Assembly: GCA_034112105.1 (NCBI GenBank)
Contig: JAWUVZ010000128.1
Span: 1 to 16,503, forward strand
DNA length: 16,503 nucleotides
From: Glaciecola sp034112105
GTDB taxonomy: Bacteria; Pseudomonadota; Gammaproteobacteria; Enterobacterales; Alteromonadaceae
Reading direction: 5' to 3'
Shown: positions 1 through 8,207 of the stretch, piece after piece
Position numbering within the stretch: the stretch's first letter is position 1
Layout of the letters: each line of letters begins with the position of its first letter
The notes under the pieces: model-generated
The model's input: the letters and a program-made list of their open reading frames with translations, nothing else
What the model was told of the DNA's origin: nothing
The model's database searches: none
Made by a program: the position numbers and the translations under genes

Positions 1-95
1 AAGTCATAGCTGTGATTCAAAAGTGAGACGCCATCATGGTACAACATGAGAGAATGATCGCAAGCGTTCAAAAGTATAAAAATATAGAAAGTGAC
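1..95. other. Window-edge region downstream of phoU
   Basis: No gene or convincing intrinsic terminator is visible in these 95 bases after the phoU stop. A nine-base direct repeat, TTCAAAAGT, occurs at 16-24 and 67-75; it may be chance in AT-rich DNA. Whether the minus-strand operon continues to the left cannot be seen. Confidence 0.4.
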
Positions 96-809
96 TTACT
101 TCATTAATTTTTTAACGATTTTTTTCATGGAAGAGTGCCGAACGTCTTTTCCATAAGTAAGAAAGAGTATGTATTCGCACAAGTTTTTACAGCGATCACC
201 AATTCGCTCTAAAGAACGGATTGCCCAAAGCACATCAAACCATTTCTGCATTTCGGTGTGATCGTTTTGCATTTCATTTGCCGTTTGTTTGAGCAACTCT
301 TTATGTTTTTTATCAATAGCATCGTCTTGCTCATAAACGGCAACTGCTGACTTCTCATCTTGGCGTGCAAATGCATCAAACGTTCCGCGCATCATAATCA
401 CGATCTTTTCAGCAATCATTAGCATGCCGCCTAAGACGATATCAGAGGGGGGTAATTTGTCTTTGGTTACCAATTTAGCAATACGACATATCTCATCGCC
501 AATGCGCTCAATATCGGTTGTTGCACGAGACACTGTCATTATTAATCTAAGATCACTCGCCGTTGGGTTCCGTTTAGCGATAATCCGCATGCACTCATCA
601 TCTATCTGCACTTCCATCGAGTTAATTTTCAAATCATTTAGCAACACTCGCTCAGCTAAACTCGCATTATTTTCGCGAATGGCAGTAATAGTATTAATTA
701 ACTGCTGCTCAACTTCGCCACCCATGGTTAAAACAGAGTTGGTCAGATTCTCAAGTTCTTGATTGAACTTGCCTGATATGTGCGTATTTAACTCCAAATG
801 TCTTTTCAT
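96..809 (-). CDS. phoU: Phosphate-specific transport system accessory protein PhoU
   Basis: PhoU is a cytoplasmic peripheral protein that links the state of the Pst transporter to the PhoR/PhoB two-component system and restrains Pst activity and Pho signalling when phosphate is plentiful. The 237-residue length is normal for the family. The protein reads as two similar three-helix PhoU domains. Each carries the acidic metal-binding signature: RATTDIERIGD in the first half (about residues 95-105) and AIRSLERIGD in the second (about 196-205). The start is backed by AAGGAA about 11 bases upstream. It is the last gene of a pstC-pstA-pstB-phoU series, 20 bases after pstB, so it is probably cotranscribed. 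The basic tail (KKIVKKLMK) is unremarkable. Family assignment is secure; the regulatory role is inferred from the family. Confidence 0.96.
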   Translation of the reverse strand: MKRHLELNTHISGKFNQELENLTNSVLTMGGEVEQQLINTITAIRENNASLAERVLLNDLKINSMEVQIDDECMRIIAKRNPTASDLRLIMTVSRATTDIERIGDEICRIAKLVTKDKLPPSDIVLGGMLMIAEKIVIMMRGTFDAFARQDEKSAVAVYEQDDAIDKKHKELLKQTANEMQNDHTEMQKWFDVLWAIRSLERIGDRCKNLCEYILFLTYGKDVRHSSMKKIVKKLMK

Positions 810-829
810 GAATCGTCACGTTCCTTTAA

Positions 830-1636
830 TTAGCCATAACGACCGGTTATATAGTCTTCGGTTTGCTTTTTAGCTGGCATAGTAAAAAGCGAGTCACTAT
901 CAGAATACTCAATGAGTTCACCCTGATGCAGAAAAACAGAATAATCCGACACCCTAGCTGCTTGTTGCATATTATGTGTCACGATGACCACAGTCGTGGT
1001 CTTTTTGAGCTGATTTATTAGCTCCTCGATATGCAAGGTTGTTAATGGATCAAGTGCAGACGTAGGTTCATCGAGTAACAGTATTTGAGGTTTTAATGCG
1101 AGCGCACGTGCAATAACCAAGCGTTGTTGCTGGCCACCTGAGAGCAGCAGTGCGGAGTCAAATAAGCGGCCTTTGACTTCGTCCCATAAAGCCGCATTAC
1201 GCAATGACGTCTCAACAATGTCATCAAGCATTCTGCGCTCAGTTTTACCTTGAATACGTAATCCAAAACACACATTCTCGTAAATACTCATGGGAAATGG
1301 ATTGGGGCGCTGAAAAACCATGCCGACGTCGGGGCGTAGTTTGGCTACGTTTTCTTTTTTATTATAAATATCACGACCATCTATCTGCACTTCACCACTA
1401 AATGCATATTTTTGGTTAAGCTCATTCATTCGGTTAAAGCTACTTAGCAATGTCGATTTACCACAGCCACTTTGACCAATCATCGCCGTTATTTTATTTT
1501 TCGGAATGCGCATATTTATTTTGTTCAGTACAAGACTGTTATTTAACCATACGCTGAAATCATTCACCTTGATGGCCGTTTGCTCATCTGTGAGCTCGTC
1601 TAACGCAAGAGTTTCAGTTTCAAAAAGCTTTAACAT
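830..1636 (-). CDS. pstB: Phosphate ABC transporter ATP-binding protein PstB
   Basis: PstB is the cytoplasmic ATPase of the high-affinity phosphate importer, working as a dimer under the PstC-PstA channel. All ABC motifs are visible in the 268 residues: Walker A GQSGCGKST at 54-62, Q-loop glutamine at 109, signature LSGGQQQR at 165-172, Walker B ILLLDEP at 185-191 and the switch histidine at 221. The PstB-typical FQRPNPFPMSI follows the Q-loop. About 20 extra residues precede the first strand of the nucleotide-binding fold, so the start is less certain than the body. No good Shine-Dalgarno lies just before this ATG; the nearest GGA is about 16 bases away. A 32-codon open frame in the upstream gap ends across this ATG, which could allow coupled translation (inference). 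Confidence 0.96.
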   Translation of the reverse strand: MLKLFETETLALDELTDEQTAIKVNDFSVWLNNSLVLNKINMRIPKNKITAMIGQSGCGKSTLLSSFNRMNELNQKYAFSGEVQIDGRDIYNKKENVAKLRPDVGMVFQRPNPFPMSIYENVCFGLRIQGKTERRMLDDIVETSLRNAALWDEVKGRLFDSALLLSGGQQQRLVIARALALKPQILLLDEPTSALDPLTTLHIEELINQLKKTTTVVIVTHNMQQAARVSDYSVFLHQGELIEYSDSDSLFTMPAKKQTEDYITGRYG

Positions 1637-1728
1637 AAGGGCTGTTTACTATTCCTATGGCTACCAGAACCGCGATTAAAACGGTAATTAAAACGGCGAT
1701 AAATAGCTCGATAAAAAATGCTATACAT
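1630..1728 (-). other. pstA-pstB gap with 12-base repeats and a tiny open frame
   Basis: The pstA and pstB frames are separated by 108 bases (1637-1744), long for this operon. The gap holds a 32-codon ATG frame (1728 to 1630), rich in Arg, Tyr, Phe and Asn, whose stop overlaps the pstB start as ATGTTAA. It has no visible Shine-Dalgarno. Another minus-strand frame (1739 to 1620) has no ATG, GTG or TTG start but would encode a very hydrophobic stretch with a four-residue rhythm, FIAV-LITV-LIAV-LVAI. That rhythm comes from the 12-base repeats at 1662-1697. I do not recognise either peptide. Either could be a chance by-product of the repeats. Confidence 0.3.
1662..1697 (-). repeat. Imperfect 12-base tandem repeat
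   Basis: On the minus strand two units, GCCGTTTTAATT (1697-1686) and ACCGTTTTAATC (1685-1674), match at 10 of 12 positions. A third, degenerate unit GCGGTTCTGGTA follows (1673-1662). The array sits in the gap between pstA and pstB. Confidence 0.6.
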
Positions 1729-1744
1729 AACGCAATGACTTAGA

Positions 1745-3280
1745 CTAAATACGAACATAACGATCGCGCAGTCGATTACGCACGATAATAGCAAATAAAT
1801 TTAAGATGAAAACTATTAACAATAGCAACATGCAACTCGCAAACATCATTGACGAGCCCTGCGTGTTTGTTTGATTATGAAACGCCCCATCATAAATGAA
1901 CACACCTAAATGCATAAACTGACGCTCTAAATGTAAAAACGGAAATTCGCTATCTACAGGTAAACTCGGCGCAAATTTTACCGCGCCCACAAGTATTAGC
2001 GGTGCAACTTCTCCAGCCGCGCGGGCAATAGCTAAAATTACGCCTGTCATTATACCTGGGCTGGCTACCGGCAACACCGTCTTCCAGATGGTTTCGATTT
2101 TAGTTGCACCTAACGCATAACTGCCTGCTCGCAAGCCTTCCGGAACGCGACGCAAGCCCTCTTCTGTGGACACAATTACCACCGGAAGAGTTAACAATGC
2201 CATAGTCAACGCAGCCCAAAACAAGCCCGGGGAACCAAATGTAGGTGATGGCAAAGAGCCGCTATAAAAGAGTGAATCAATAGAGCCTCCCAAGGTATAT
2301 ACAAAAAAGCCTAAGCCAAATACGCCATATACAACACTCGGTACGCCAGCCATGTTACTTACACAAATCCGAATCACCGATGTTGTCATATTATTGGGCG
2401 CATATTCATGCAAATAAATGGCGGCCATGGCACCAAAAGGCGCAACGATAACCGCCATCAATAAAACCATTAATACCGTGCCAAATAACGCAGGAAAAAC
2501 GCCACCACTCGTAGAAGCTTGTTTGGGGGATTCGGAGACAAATTCTATTATCTTATTTGCGCTGTAAGAAACTTTATCAAATAAGCTCATCAGATTTGGC
2601 TGAAATAGATGGTCAATGTCTTTAACGAGAACATCAACAGGTTGTCCTGACACGTCAATAAAAATTACGCGATAAGAGGCGATCTTTTCAATCAAGGCTT
2701 CGGCTTTTTGCTGCCAGTAAGTGAATTTTTCAAGCTCTTTCAACCGCGCAGGTGCTTGCTCGCTGACACCAGATTGATTCAACTGTGCAATTTTACGATG
2801 CAGTGCAGTCAAATAGTTAGTTTGTATCTCGCGTAGCTCACTTTGAAAAATAGCCACACTGACGACTACATCATTTAACTCAGCAAGTTGATAAAGCTTA
2901 TTATTGGGCGTATTAATCTGTTGAAAATTGCCATATTGAATTGCGCCCGAACGCAAATTAATCTGATAAATAGCATCTACTTGCTCAACAACCATCAGGG
3001 GCATAGGTTGCTTTGAACTGGAAAACTGTGCATTAAGTTTGTTAGTTAGTGCTGCATTAAACTCATCAATATCATCTGAACTGGGCACAAATACACTAAC
3101 TTCATCGTTTGCTTTATCATAGGTGGTGACTTTAAAAACTTGTGACGGCCAAAAGTAAGCCGAGCCTTTTAACACAATAAAGAGCACTAAGCTTATCAAC
3201 GCAATCAATAAAACAGCAGCACTTAGGCCACTAGCAAAGCTTGAGATTGTTTGTTTTTCCGTCGCACTAAATTTACGCAT
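1745..3280 (-). CDS. pstA: Phosphate ABC transporter permease PstA, long form
   Basis: PstA forms half of the inner-membrane channel of the phosphate importer. With the start at 3280 it has 511 residues, against about 300 in E. coli. A first membrane segment (about 18-38) is followed by a periplasmic domain of some 220 residues (39-262) with a helical, coiled-coil-like stretch near 145-202, then the canonical permease core (about 263-500). The EAA-type loop contacting PstB is EGLRAGSYALGATKIETIW at 381-399. The conserved ARAAGEVAPLILVGA follows at 419-433. I chose the ATG at 3280 because it overlaps the pstC stop as ATGCGTAA, typical of coupled translation, with AAGG upstream. The open frame extends to 3334, but that would add 18 residues deep inside pstC. 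Long PstA proteins are known in Pseudomonas and marine gammaproteobacteria. Confidence 0.93.
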   Translation of the reverse strand: MRKFSATEKQTISSFASGLSAAVLLIALISLVLFIVLKGSAYFWPSQVFKVTTYDKANDEVSVFVPSSDDIDEFNAALTNKLNAQFSSSKQPMPLMVVEQVDAIYQINLRSGAIQYGNFQQINTPNNKLYQLAELNDVVVSVAIFQSELREIQTNYLTALHRKIAQLNQSGVSEQAPARLKELEKFTYWQQKAEALIEKIASYRVIFIDVSGQPVDVLVKDIDHLFQPNLMSLFDKVSYSANKIIEFVSESPKQASTSGGVFPALFGTVLMVLLMAVIVAPFGAMAAIYLHEYAPNNMTTSVIRICVSNMAGVPSVVYGVFGLGFFVYTLGGSIDSLFYSGSLPSPTFGSPGLFWAALTMALLTLPVVIVSTEEGLRRVPEGLRAGSYALGATKIETIWKTVLPVASPGIMTGVILAIARAAGEVAPLILVGAVKFAPSLPVDSEFPFLHLERQFMHLGVFIYDGAFHNQTNTQGSSMMFASCMLLLLIVFILNLFAIIVRNRLRDRYVRI

Positions 3281-5468
3281 CGGTGTATACCTTGCGTAAG
3301 CGGTTGCGTAAAATTTCCGCTGCAGTATTAACAATAAAGGTAAAAATAAACAAAATGCTTGCCGTTAAAAACAAGGTATTAAAATGACTACTGTTTACAT
3401 TTGATTCTTGCATTTCTATTGCTAAGTTAGCCGTCATGGAGCGCAAACCTTCCAAAATATTCCAGTCACTAATAGGCGTATTACCCGTGACCATCAGCAC
3501 AATCATAGTTTCACCGAATGCGCGGCCAAAACCCAACATTACCGCAGAGAGAATACTTGGCATTGCAACTGCTATAATGACACGGCGCAACGTTTGTAAT
3601 TTAGTCGCACCCAGCGCAAAAGAGGCTTGCTTAATGCTTTCAGGCACTTCGAACAATGCATCTTCAGCCAACGAATAAATGCTTGGTGATATGGCCACAC
3701 CCAATGCGATAGCAACGACGATTGTGGTTTTCGAGATAGTCATTATATTGTCATTTTGCTCGCCAAATTCGGCACTGCCAAACAGCATAAACCGCCATAC
3801 GTCACTGAGTGAAAAACAAAATAGTCCGAGTAGCACTACTGCCAGAATAATAACCAGAATTTCCCAGCGGCGGTCAAACTTATCGTCAAACAAGCTGGCG
3901 ACTCTTGATTGCAACAAAGCAGCGATAACAAGCAATATAGGCAAAGCGACAATAAACAAGATAACCGAAAGCAAGAACTCTTCTGCTATTGGCACCATCC
4001 AAACGGCAGCAATAAAGCCAATCACGACAGATGGCACAGCCTCGAGCATTTCTATTGTTGGTTTGAGATATTGCCGCACAGCAGGGTCTGCAAAATATGA
4101 TGTGTATATGGCCGCCCCCAAAGCTAGAGGGATTGCGACAAATAAAGCAAGGAAAGAAGCTTTTAAGCTGCCCACAATTAAAGGAATAATACTGAATTTA
4201 GTTTCATAATTTTCGGCAGCGCTACTAGTCTGCCAAACATATGCTGGTTCTTCATAACCCTCGTACCAAACTTCCGAGAAAAGGCTCTTGAGCGTTGTTA
4301 TACCTTGCAGGTTTTGAATTTCAAGCGACTGCATTTTGTTATGGTCAAGCACATATAGACGATCACCGAACCAATTTAAGTCATCACCCGGTAACTCCAT
4401 GTCTTGTGAACTAAATATTTCATTTGTCATTCGGTTTAAAAAAGCGATATCGCCTATTTTCGACAAAATCACCGCTGCGTTCGAGTCCGAATTAAAAGCC
4501 ATTTGCTCAATGCTCTCTTCTAACTCGCTGATATCAGATTCGTTATGCCGAAAAACAAAATTCCCTTGTTCATTTAGCATTATCCATTTACTTAAAACAT
4601 GTTGTGGGTCTTGCGTAAAAAAAGAGCGCTGACTAGGAGATAAAAAGATGCGCATTACGTCACGGGATAATAACTGTCGGTCAACTACGTTATTTGTGTG
4701 ATCAACTAACGACATAATATTTTTCGATATTGTGAGAAGTTGTCTCGACCTTGGTATTGCTTGATATTGGTCAATATCTTGATAAAAATAGTGTTTAAAC
4801 GCGGCCGGTTGCTTTTTATCAAACCAATAAGTGCTCAGAGTTAAGTTTTCTAGCTTACTTAACATCACAAAGTTACCTGATTTTGAAAACTGCCATTTCC
4901 GCGCATCTTCGAATAGATTGACGTTAGATGTGTCAAGGTCAGATAGCTGATTACTGTCACTCAGTGTTGAATTTATTCCGATAGAACTTTCCAGCGTAAG
5001 GCTATATTGCTCTTGTTCATAAGACAACTTATACAGCTCAAATAAATTATTGGGGGTGAGCACCCCGACATAGGTCAGCTCCCCTTGTTCAGGAAATAGG
5101 ATTTGATGCTGACAAGAAAACGGAAAGCGCTTTGTCTCGCTGAAGGCACTCTGCTGATTGCCTTTCTGCTTATCACCCATTGGCGTTCTATCAATTAAGA
5201 TTAAATCGCATTTATCGACTCCGACATAATGAACCCCAGAACTCAATTCTACTATGCCTGACAACTTGGTTGTTGGCGCAAACAATGAGGTACTCTTTAA
5301 TATTAATGAGGGTGATTTAAATAAAGGGAATGCATTGCTGAAAATATGCCAAATCAATAATAAAAAAGTAGCTAATACCAGCCAACCAAAAGCGGTCACG
5401 ACTTTGCGAGCGATCCAGTCTTTGCGAAATCTGCGAGCATTAAATTGATGTTGTTCTTGCTGGTTCAT
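3273..5468 (-). CDS. pstC: Phosphate ABC transporter permease PstC, long form with large periplasmic domain
   Basis: PstC pairs with PstA to form the phosphate channel. At 731 residues it is more than twice the E. coli protein (about 319). A basic cytoplasmic N-terminus and one membrane segment (about 23-44) lead into a periplasmic insert of roughly 380 residues (45-424), rich in beta-strand-like stretches and possibly a beta-propeller (inference). The permease core follows, with membrane segments near 427-455, 478-495, 497-520, 535-556, 582-602, 636-660 and 695-718. The EAA loop is SIKQASFALGATKLQTLRRV (611-630), and the signature GFGRAFGETMIVLMVTGN follows at 646-663. The ATG at 5468 fits the family, but no Shine-Dalgarno is visible before it. 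It heads the minus-strand operon. No pstS lies upstream, so the binding protein must be encoded elsewhere. Confidence 0.93.
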   Translation of the reverse strand: MNQQEQHQFNARRFRKDWIARKVVTAFGWLVLATFLLLIWHIFSNAFPLFKSPSLILKSTSLFAPTTKLSGIVELSSGVHYVGVDKCDLILIDRTPMGDKQKGNQQSAFSETKRFPFSCQHQILFPEQGELTYVGVLTPNNLFELYKLSYEQEQYSLTLESSIGINSTLSDSNQLSDLDTSNVNLFEDARKWQFSKSGNFVMLSKLENLTLSTYWFDKKQPAAFKHYFYQDIDQYQAIPRSRQLLTISKNIMSLVDHTNNVVDRQLLSRDVMRIFLSPSQRSFFTQDPQHVLSKWIMLNEQGNFVFRHNESDISELEESIEQMAFNSDSNAAVILSKIGDIAFLNRMTNEIFSSQDMELPGDDLNWFGDRLYVLDHNKMQSLEIQNLQGITTLKSLFSEVWYEGYEEPAYVWQTSSAAENYETKFSIIPLIVGSLKASFLALFVAIPLALGAAIYTSYFADPAVRQYLKPTIEMLEAVPSVVIGFIAAVWMVPIAEEFLLSVILFIVALPILLVIAALLQSRVASLFDDKFDRRWEILVIILAVVLLGLFCFSLSDVWRFMLFGSAEFGEQNDNIMTISKTTIVVAIALGVAISPSIYSLAEDALFEVPESIKQASFALGATKLQTLRRVIIAVAMPSILSAVMLGFGRAFGETMIVLMVTGNTPISDWNILEGLRSMTANLAIEMQESNVNSSHFNTLFLTASILFIFTFIVNTAAEILRNRLRKVYTDA

Positions 5469-5499
5469 TTAGAATATTAAATTGGGTAGAAAACACGGA

Positions 5500-5528
5500 A
5501 TGACTTAGCCATACTAAAGCACTATACT
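5500..5528 (+). promoter_or_regulatory. Candidate sigma-70 promoter for the ACT-domain gene
   Basis: ATGACT (5500-5505) and TATACT (5523-5528) are separated by 17 bases, giving a start point about 25 bases before the ATG at 5562. It lies in the 93-base divergent region between pstC and this gene. No equally good promoter for pstC and no correctly spaced Pho box was found there. Confidence 0.45.
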
Positions 5529-5561
5529 CAAGACAAATCAACAGTTAAGGATCAATCTATT

Positions 5562-6065
5562 ATGCAAGCAATGGTACTCACTTTAATAGGCAAAGACAAA
5601 CCCGGCTTAGTTGATGCGATAGCCAAATGTATTATTGATGCTGAAGGGAACTGGCTCAAGAGTAGTTTTTGTCAACTTTCTGGACAATTTGCAGGCTTCA
5701 TCGAAGTTATGCTGCCGCAAGAGAAGCACAATGAATTGCTGCATGCTTGCCATCAACTTGCGCATTTACATATCACTTTACTCCCCTCTAATGCTCATGA
5801 AACCGTACTTGATGCCAAGGCTGTGATTATTGTTACCGGTAACGATAGAAGAGGGATCGTTAGTGATATTACGTCTACTTTAAAAACCTTTGATATTAAT
5901 ATTATCGAAATGACTACACAATGTGAAAGTGCACCTAATTGGGGGAGTCCACTGTTTACCGCAAAAGTCATTGTTTCAGTATCACACCAACTGGATTTAG
6001 ATAATGTTAAATTAGCGATAGAAGATATCACCGATGACTTAATGGTAGAAATTGAAAAAAATTAG
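5562..6065 (+). CDS. Two-ACT-domain protein, GcvR (glycine cleavage repressor) family
   Basis: This 167-residue protein has two tandem ACT domains, small ligand-binding modules often sensing amino acids. The first (about 4-75) opens with VLTLIGKDKPGLVDAIA, and the second (about 87-163) with VIIVTGNDRRGIVSDIT. This layout and length match GcvR, which in E. coli binds GcvA and represses the glycine cleavage genes in response to glycine. There is no DNA-binding domain, as expected for GcvR. AAGGA sits about 10 bases before the ATG. It lies divergent to pstC and 72 bases before ppk on the same strand, so it may share a transcript with ppk-ppx. Family membership is seen in the sequence; a role in glycine metabolism here is not shown, and it could be a paralogue with another ligand. 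Confidence 0.85.
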   Translation: MQAMVLTLIGKDKPGLVDAIAKCIIDAEGNWLKSSFCQLSGQFAGFIEVMLPQEKHNELLHACHQLAHLHITLLPSNAHETVLDAKAVIIVTGNDRRGIVSDITSTLKTFDINIIEMTTQCESAPNWGSPLFTAKVIVSVSHQLDLDNVKLAIEDITDDLMVEIEKN

Positions 6066-6137
6066 CAACGCTTGTCATATTTAGCTATTACGATGTCTGT
6101 GACCCCATTCGTTTCAACACGTATTTAAAGAGTAATA

Positions 6138-8207
6138 ATGAACGAAAAAGAGCTTTACTACCCAAAAGAACTTAGCTGGTTGTCATTCAATGAGCGAGTC
6201 CTGCAAGAAGCAGCAGACGAAAACAACCCGATTATTGCGCGTATTCGCTTTCTAGGCATTTACTCGAACAACTTGGATGAATTTTATCGTGTGCGCTTTG
6301 CAGACGTAAAACGCCAAATCACGATTTCCCACAATGATGGAAATGAAGAGCAAGCGCTAATTTTTGAAACGCTTCTTAAACGTATTCAAGAAAAAGTACA
6401 TCATTTATCAAAGCGCTTTGACGCCATTCACCGTGATATTACAAAGGCTCTAAGAAGATACAACATCCATATTCTTCGCCATGAAGAGTTGAGCGAAAGC
6501 CAACTTATTTGGGCTCGAAAATACTTTAAGAGTAAGGTTTTACTGCACGTTGCCCCCATATTGCTCGATAGCAAAGGCCACTTAATCCAGCGCTTAAATG
6601 ATAGTTCCGTGTATCTTGACGTGGCCTTGCGCAGAGAAGGTCGAAACACCAAGTATGCCGTTGTAGAGATACCAACCAATGCAATAAGCCGTTTTGTTTT
6701 ACTGCCACCTGAAAAAACTAAAGTGAAAAAACAGATCATCCTAATTGATGATCTCATCAAACTCTGCTTGTCTGATATTTTTACAGGTTTTGTGAAATTT
6801 GATTCCGCTGATGCCTATTCATTTAAAATAACGCGAGATGCCGAGTACTCGATTAATGATGAAATTGACGAAAGCTATGTAGAAAAAATGTCTGAAGGTA
6901 TGAAGCAACGACTTATTGCTGAGCCCGTCAGGATTATTCACGACGATGGTATGCCCGATGATATGATCAAAGACTTGCGAAAACGCTTAAGAATATCCTC
7001 AGAAGACACGATTCAGACGGCAGGACACTATCGCAACTTTAAAGACTTTATAAGCTTTCCAAACGTTGGGCGCAGTTATCTTGAAAATCCGACATTACCC
7101 GAGATTTCTAATAAAGCGTTTTCAACCCACGATACTGTTTTTCAGGCAATCGCTAGCAAAGATATTCTTTTATATTATCCGTATCATGAGTTTTTGCATT
7201 TCACTGAATTTGTTCGCCAAGCGGCATTCGACCCGCAAGTTAAACATATTCGATTGAACATTTATCGCGTTGCATCACAATCGCGTATTATTAACTCGTT
7301 AATTGATGCCGTGGACAACGGTAAGAGTGTAACGGTAGTTGTTGAACTTAGAGCTCGATTTGATGAAGAGGCCAATATCGCATGGTCTAAACGTATGACA
7401 GACGCCGGTATTAAAGTTGTTTTAGGTAACCCTAATGTGAAAATTCACAGTAAACTTTGTGTAGTGTCGCGGGATGAACGCGGCATAATGAAACATTATT
7501 CGCACTTTGGAACAGGTAATTTTAACGAAAAAACGGCAAAAATATACACTGATTTGAGTTTATTTACGTGCAACCAAGAGCTAGCTTTAGAATGTATTCA
7601 AGTGTTTGACATGATCCAGAATCCATTTAAAAAGATGAAGTTTCAGCACTTACAACTGTCACCAATTAACGCGCGCAATAAAATACAGTCTCTAATAAGA
7701 CAAGAAATCCAGCGTGTCAATGAAGGTCACGAAGGACTAATAACAATAAAAATCAATAATTTAGTTGATAAAGAATTGATTGATAATTTATATCATGCTA
7801 GCCAGTCTGGCGTGAAAATAAGGGCTATTATTCGAGGTATGTGTGCATTAATACCGGGTGTAAAAGGCCTCAGTGAAAATATTGAAGTCATTAGTATTGT
7901 CGACCGATATTTAGAGCATCCGCGTATCATGGTATTTCAGAATGGTGGCGATAAGCGAGTTTACATTTCATCCGCTGATTGGATGACGCGTAATATGGAG
8001 TATCGAGTTGAAGTTGGTTGTCCTGTTTACGATACTGACGCAATCGAAATGATAGAAGACCTATTGGATATTCAGTTCAAAGATACCTTAAAGGCCCGCA
8101 TCATTGACGAGCACCAAGTCAATAATTATGTAAAACGCGGTAATCGCAAAAATTTGCGCTCGCAAGTTGAAATACATAAGTACCTCACAAAAAAGGAAGC
8201 ACTTTAA
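6138..8207 (+). CDS. ppk: Polyphosphate kinase PPK1
   Basis: PPK1 reversibly transfers the terminal phosphate of ATP to inorganic polyphosphate. At 689 residues it is almost the same length as the E. coli enzyme (688), with the same four-part plan: an N-terminal domain opening with PKELSWLSFNERVLQEA, a head domain, and two phospholipase-D-like catalytic domains. His437 in VKIHSKL corresponds to the autophosphorylated E. coli His435. His456 in YSHFGTGNFNEKTAK and His594 in YLEHPRIM match E. coli His454 and His592. AAAGAG lies five bases before the ATG. The stop directly abuts the ppx start. A sequence resembling a single Pho half-site (TTGTCAT, 6072-6078) lies upstream, but no properly spaced partner was found, so PhoB control is not supported by what I see. 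Confidence 0.97.
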   Translation: MNEKELYYPKELSWLSFNERVLQEAADENNPIIARIRFLGIYSNNLDEFYRVRFADVKRQITISHNDGNEEQALIFETLLKRIQEKVHHLSKRFDAIHRDITKALRRYNIHILRHEELSESQLIWARKYFKSKVLLHVAPILLDSKGHLIQRLNDSSVYLDVALRREGRNTKYAVVEIPTNAISRFVLLPPEKTKVKKQIILIDDLIKLCLSDIFTGFVKFDSADAYSFKITRDAEYSINDEIDESYVEKMSEGMKQRLIAEPVRIIHDDGMPDDMIKDLRKRLRISSEDTIQTAGHYRNFKDFISFPNVGRSYLENPTLPEISNKAFSTHDTVFQAIASKDILLYYPYHEFLHFTEFVRQAAFDPQVKHIRLNIYRVASQSRIINSLIDAVDNGKSVTVVVELRARFDEEANIAWSKRMTDAGIKVVLGNPNVKIHSKLCVVSRDERGIMKHYSHFGTGNFNEKTAKIYTDLSLFTCNQELALECIQVFDMIQNPFKKMKFQHLQLSPINARNKIQSLIRQEIQRVNEGHEGLITIKINNLVDKELIDNLYHASQSGVKIRAIIRGMCALIPGVKGLSENIEVISIVDRYLEHPRIMVFQNGGDKRVYISSADWMTRNMEYRVEVGCPVYDTDAIEMIEDLLDIQFKDTLKARIIDEHQVNNYVKRGNRKNLRSQVEIHKYLTKKEAL

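Noticed and set aside
3281..3334. Upstream start of pstA at 3334
   Set aside because: It would overlap pstC by 62 bases; the ATG at 3280 overlaps the pstC stop by eight bases and suits the family.
3436..4632. Plus-strand open frames inside pstC
   Set aside because: They lie opposite a well-supported permease gene, resemble no protein family and have no ribosome sites; they are antisense shadows.
5530..5544. Pho box upstream of pstC (CTGTTGA and TTGTCTT, minus strand)
   Set aside because: The two half-site-like words start eight bases apart instead of eleven, and each has mismatches.
6072..6103. Pho box upstream of ppk (TTGTCAT and CTGTGAC)
   Set aside because: The words are 25 bases apart, out of phase with the 11-base repeat, and no partner lies at the correct distance.
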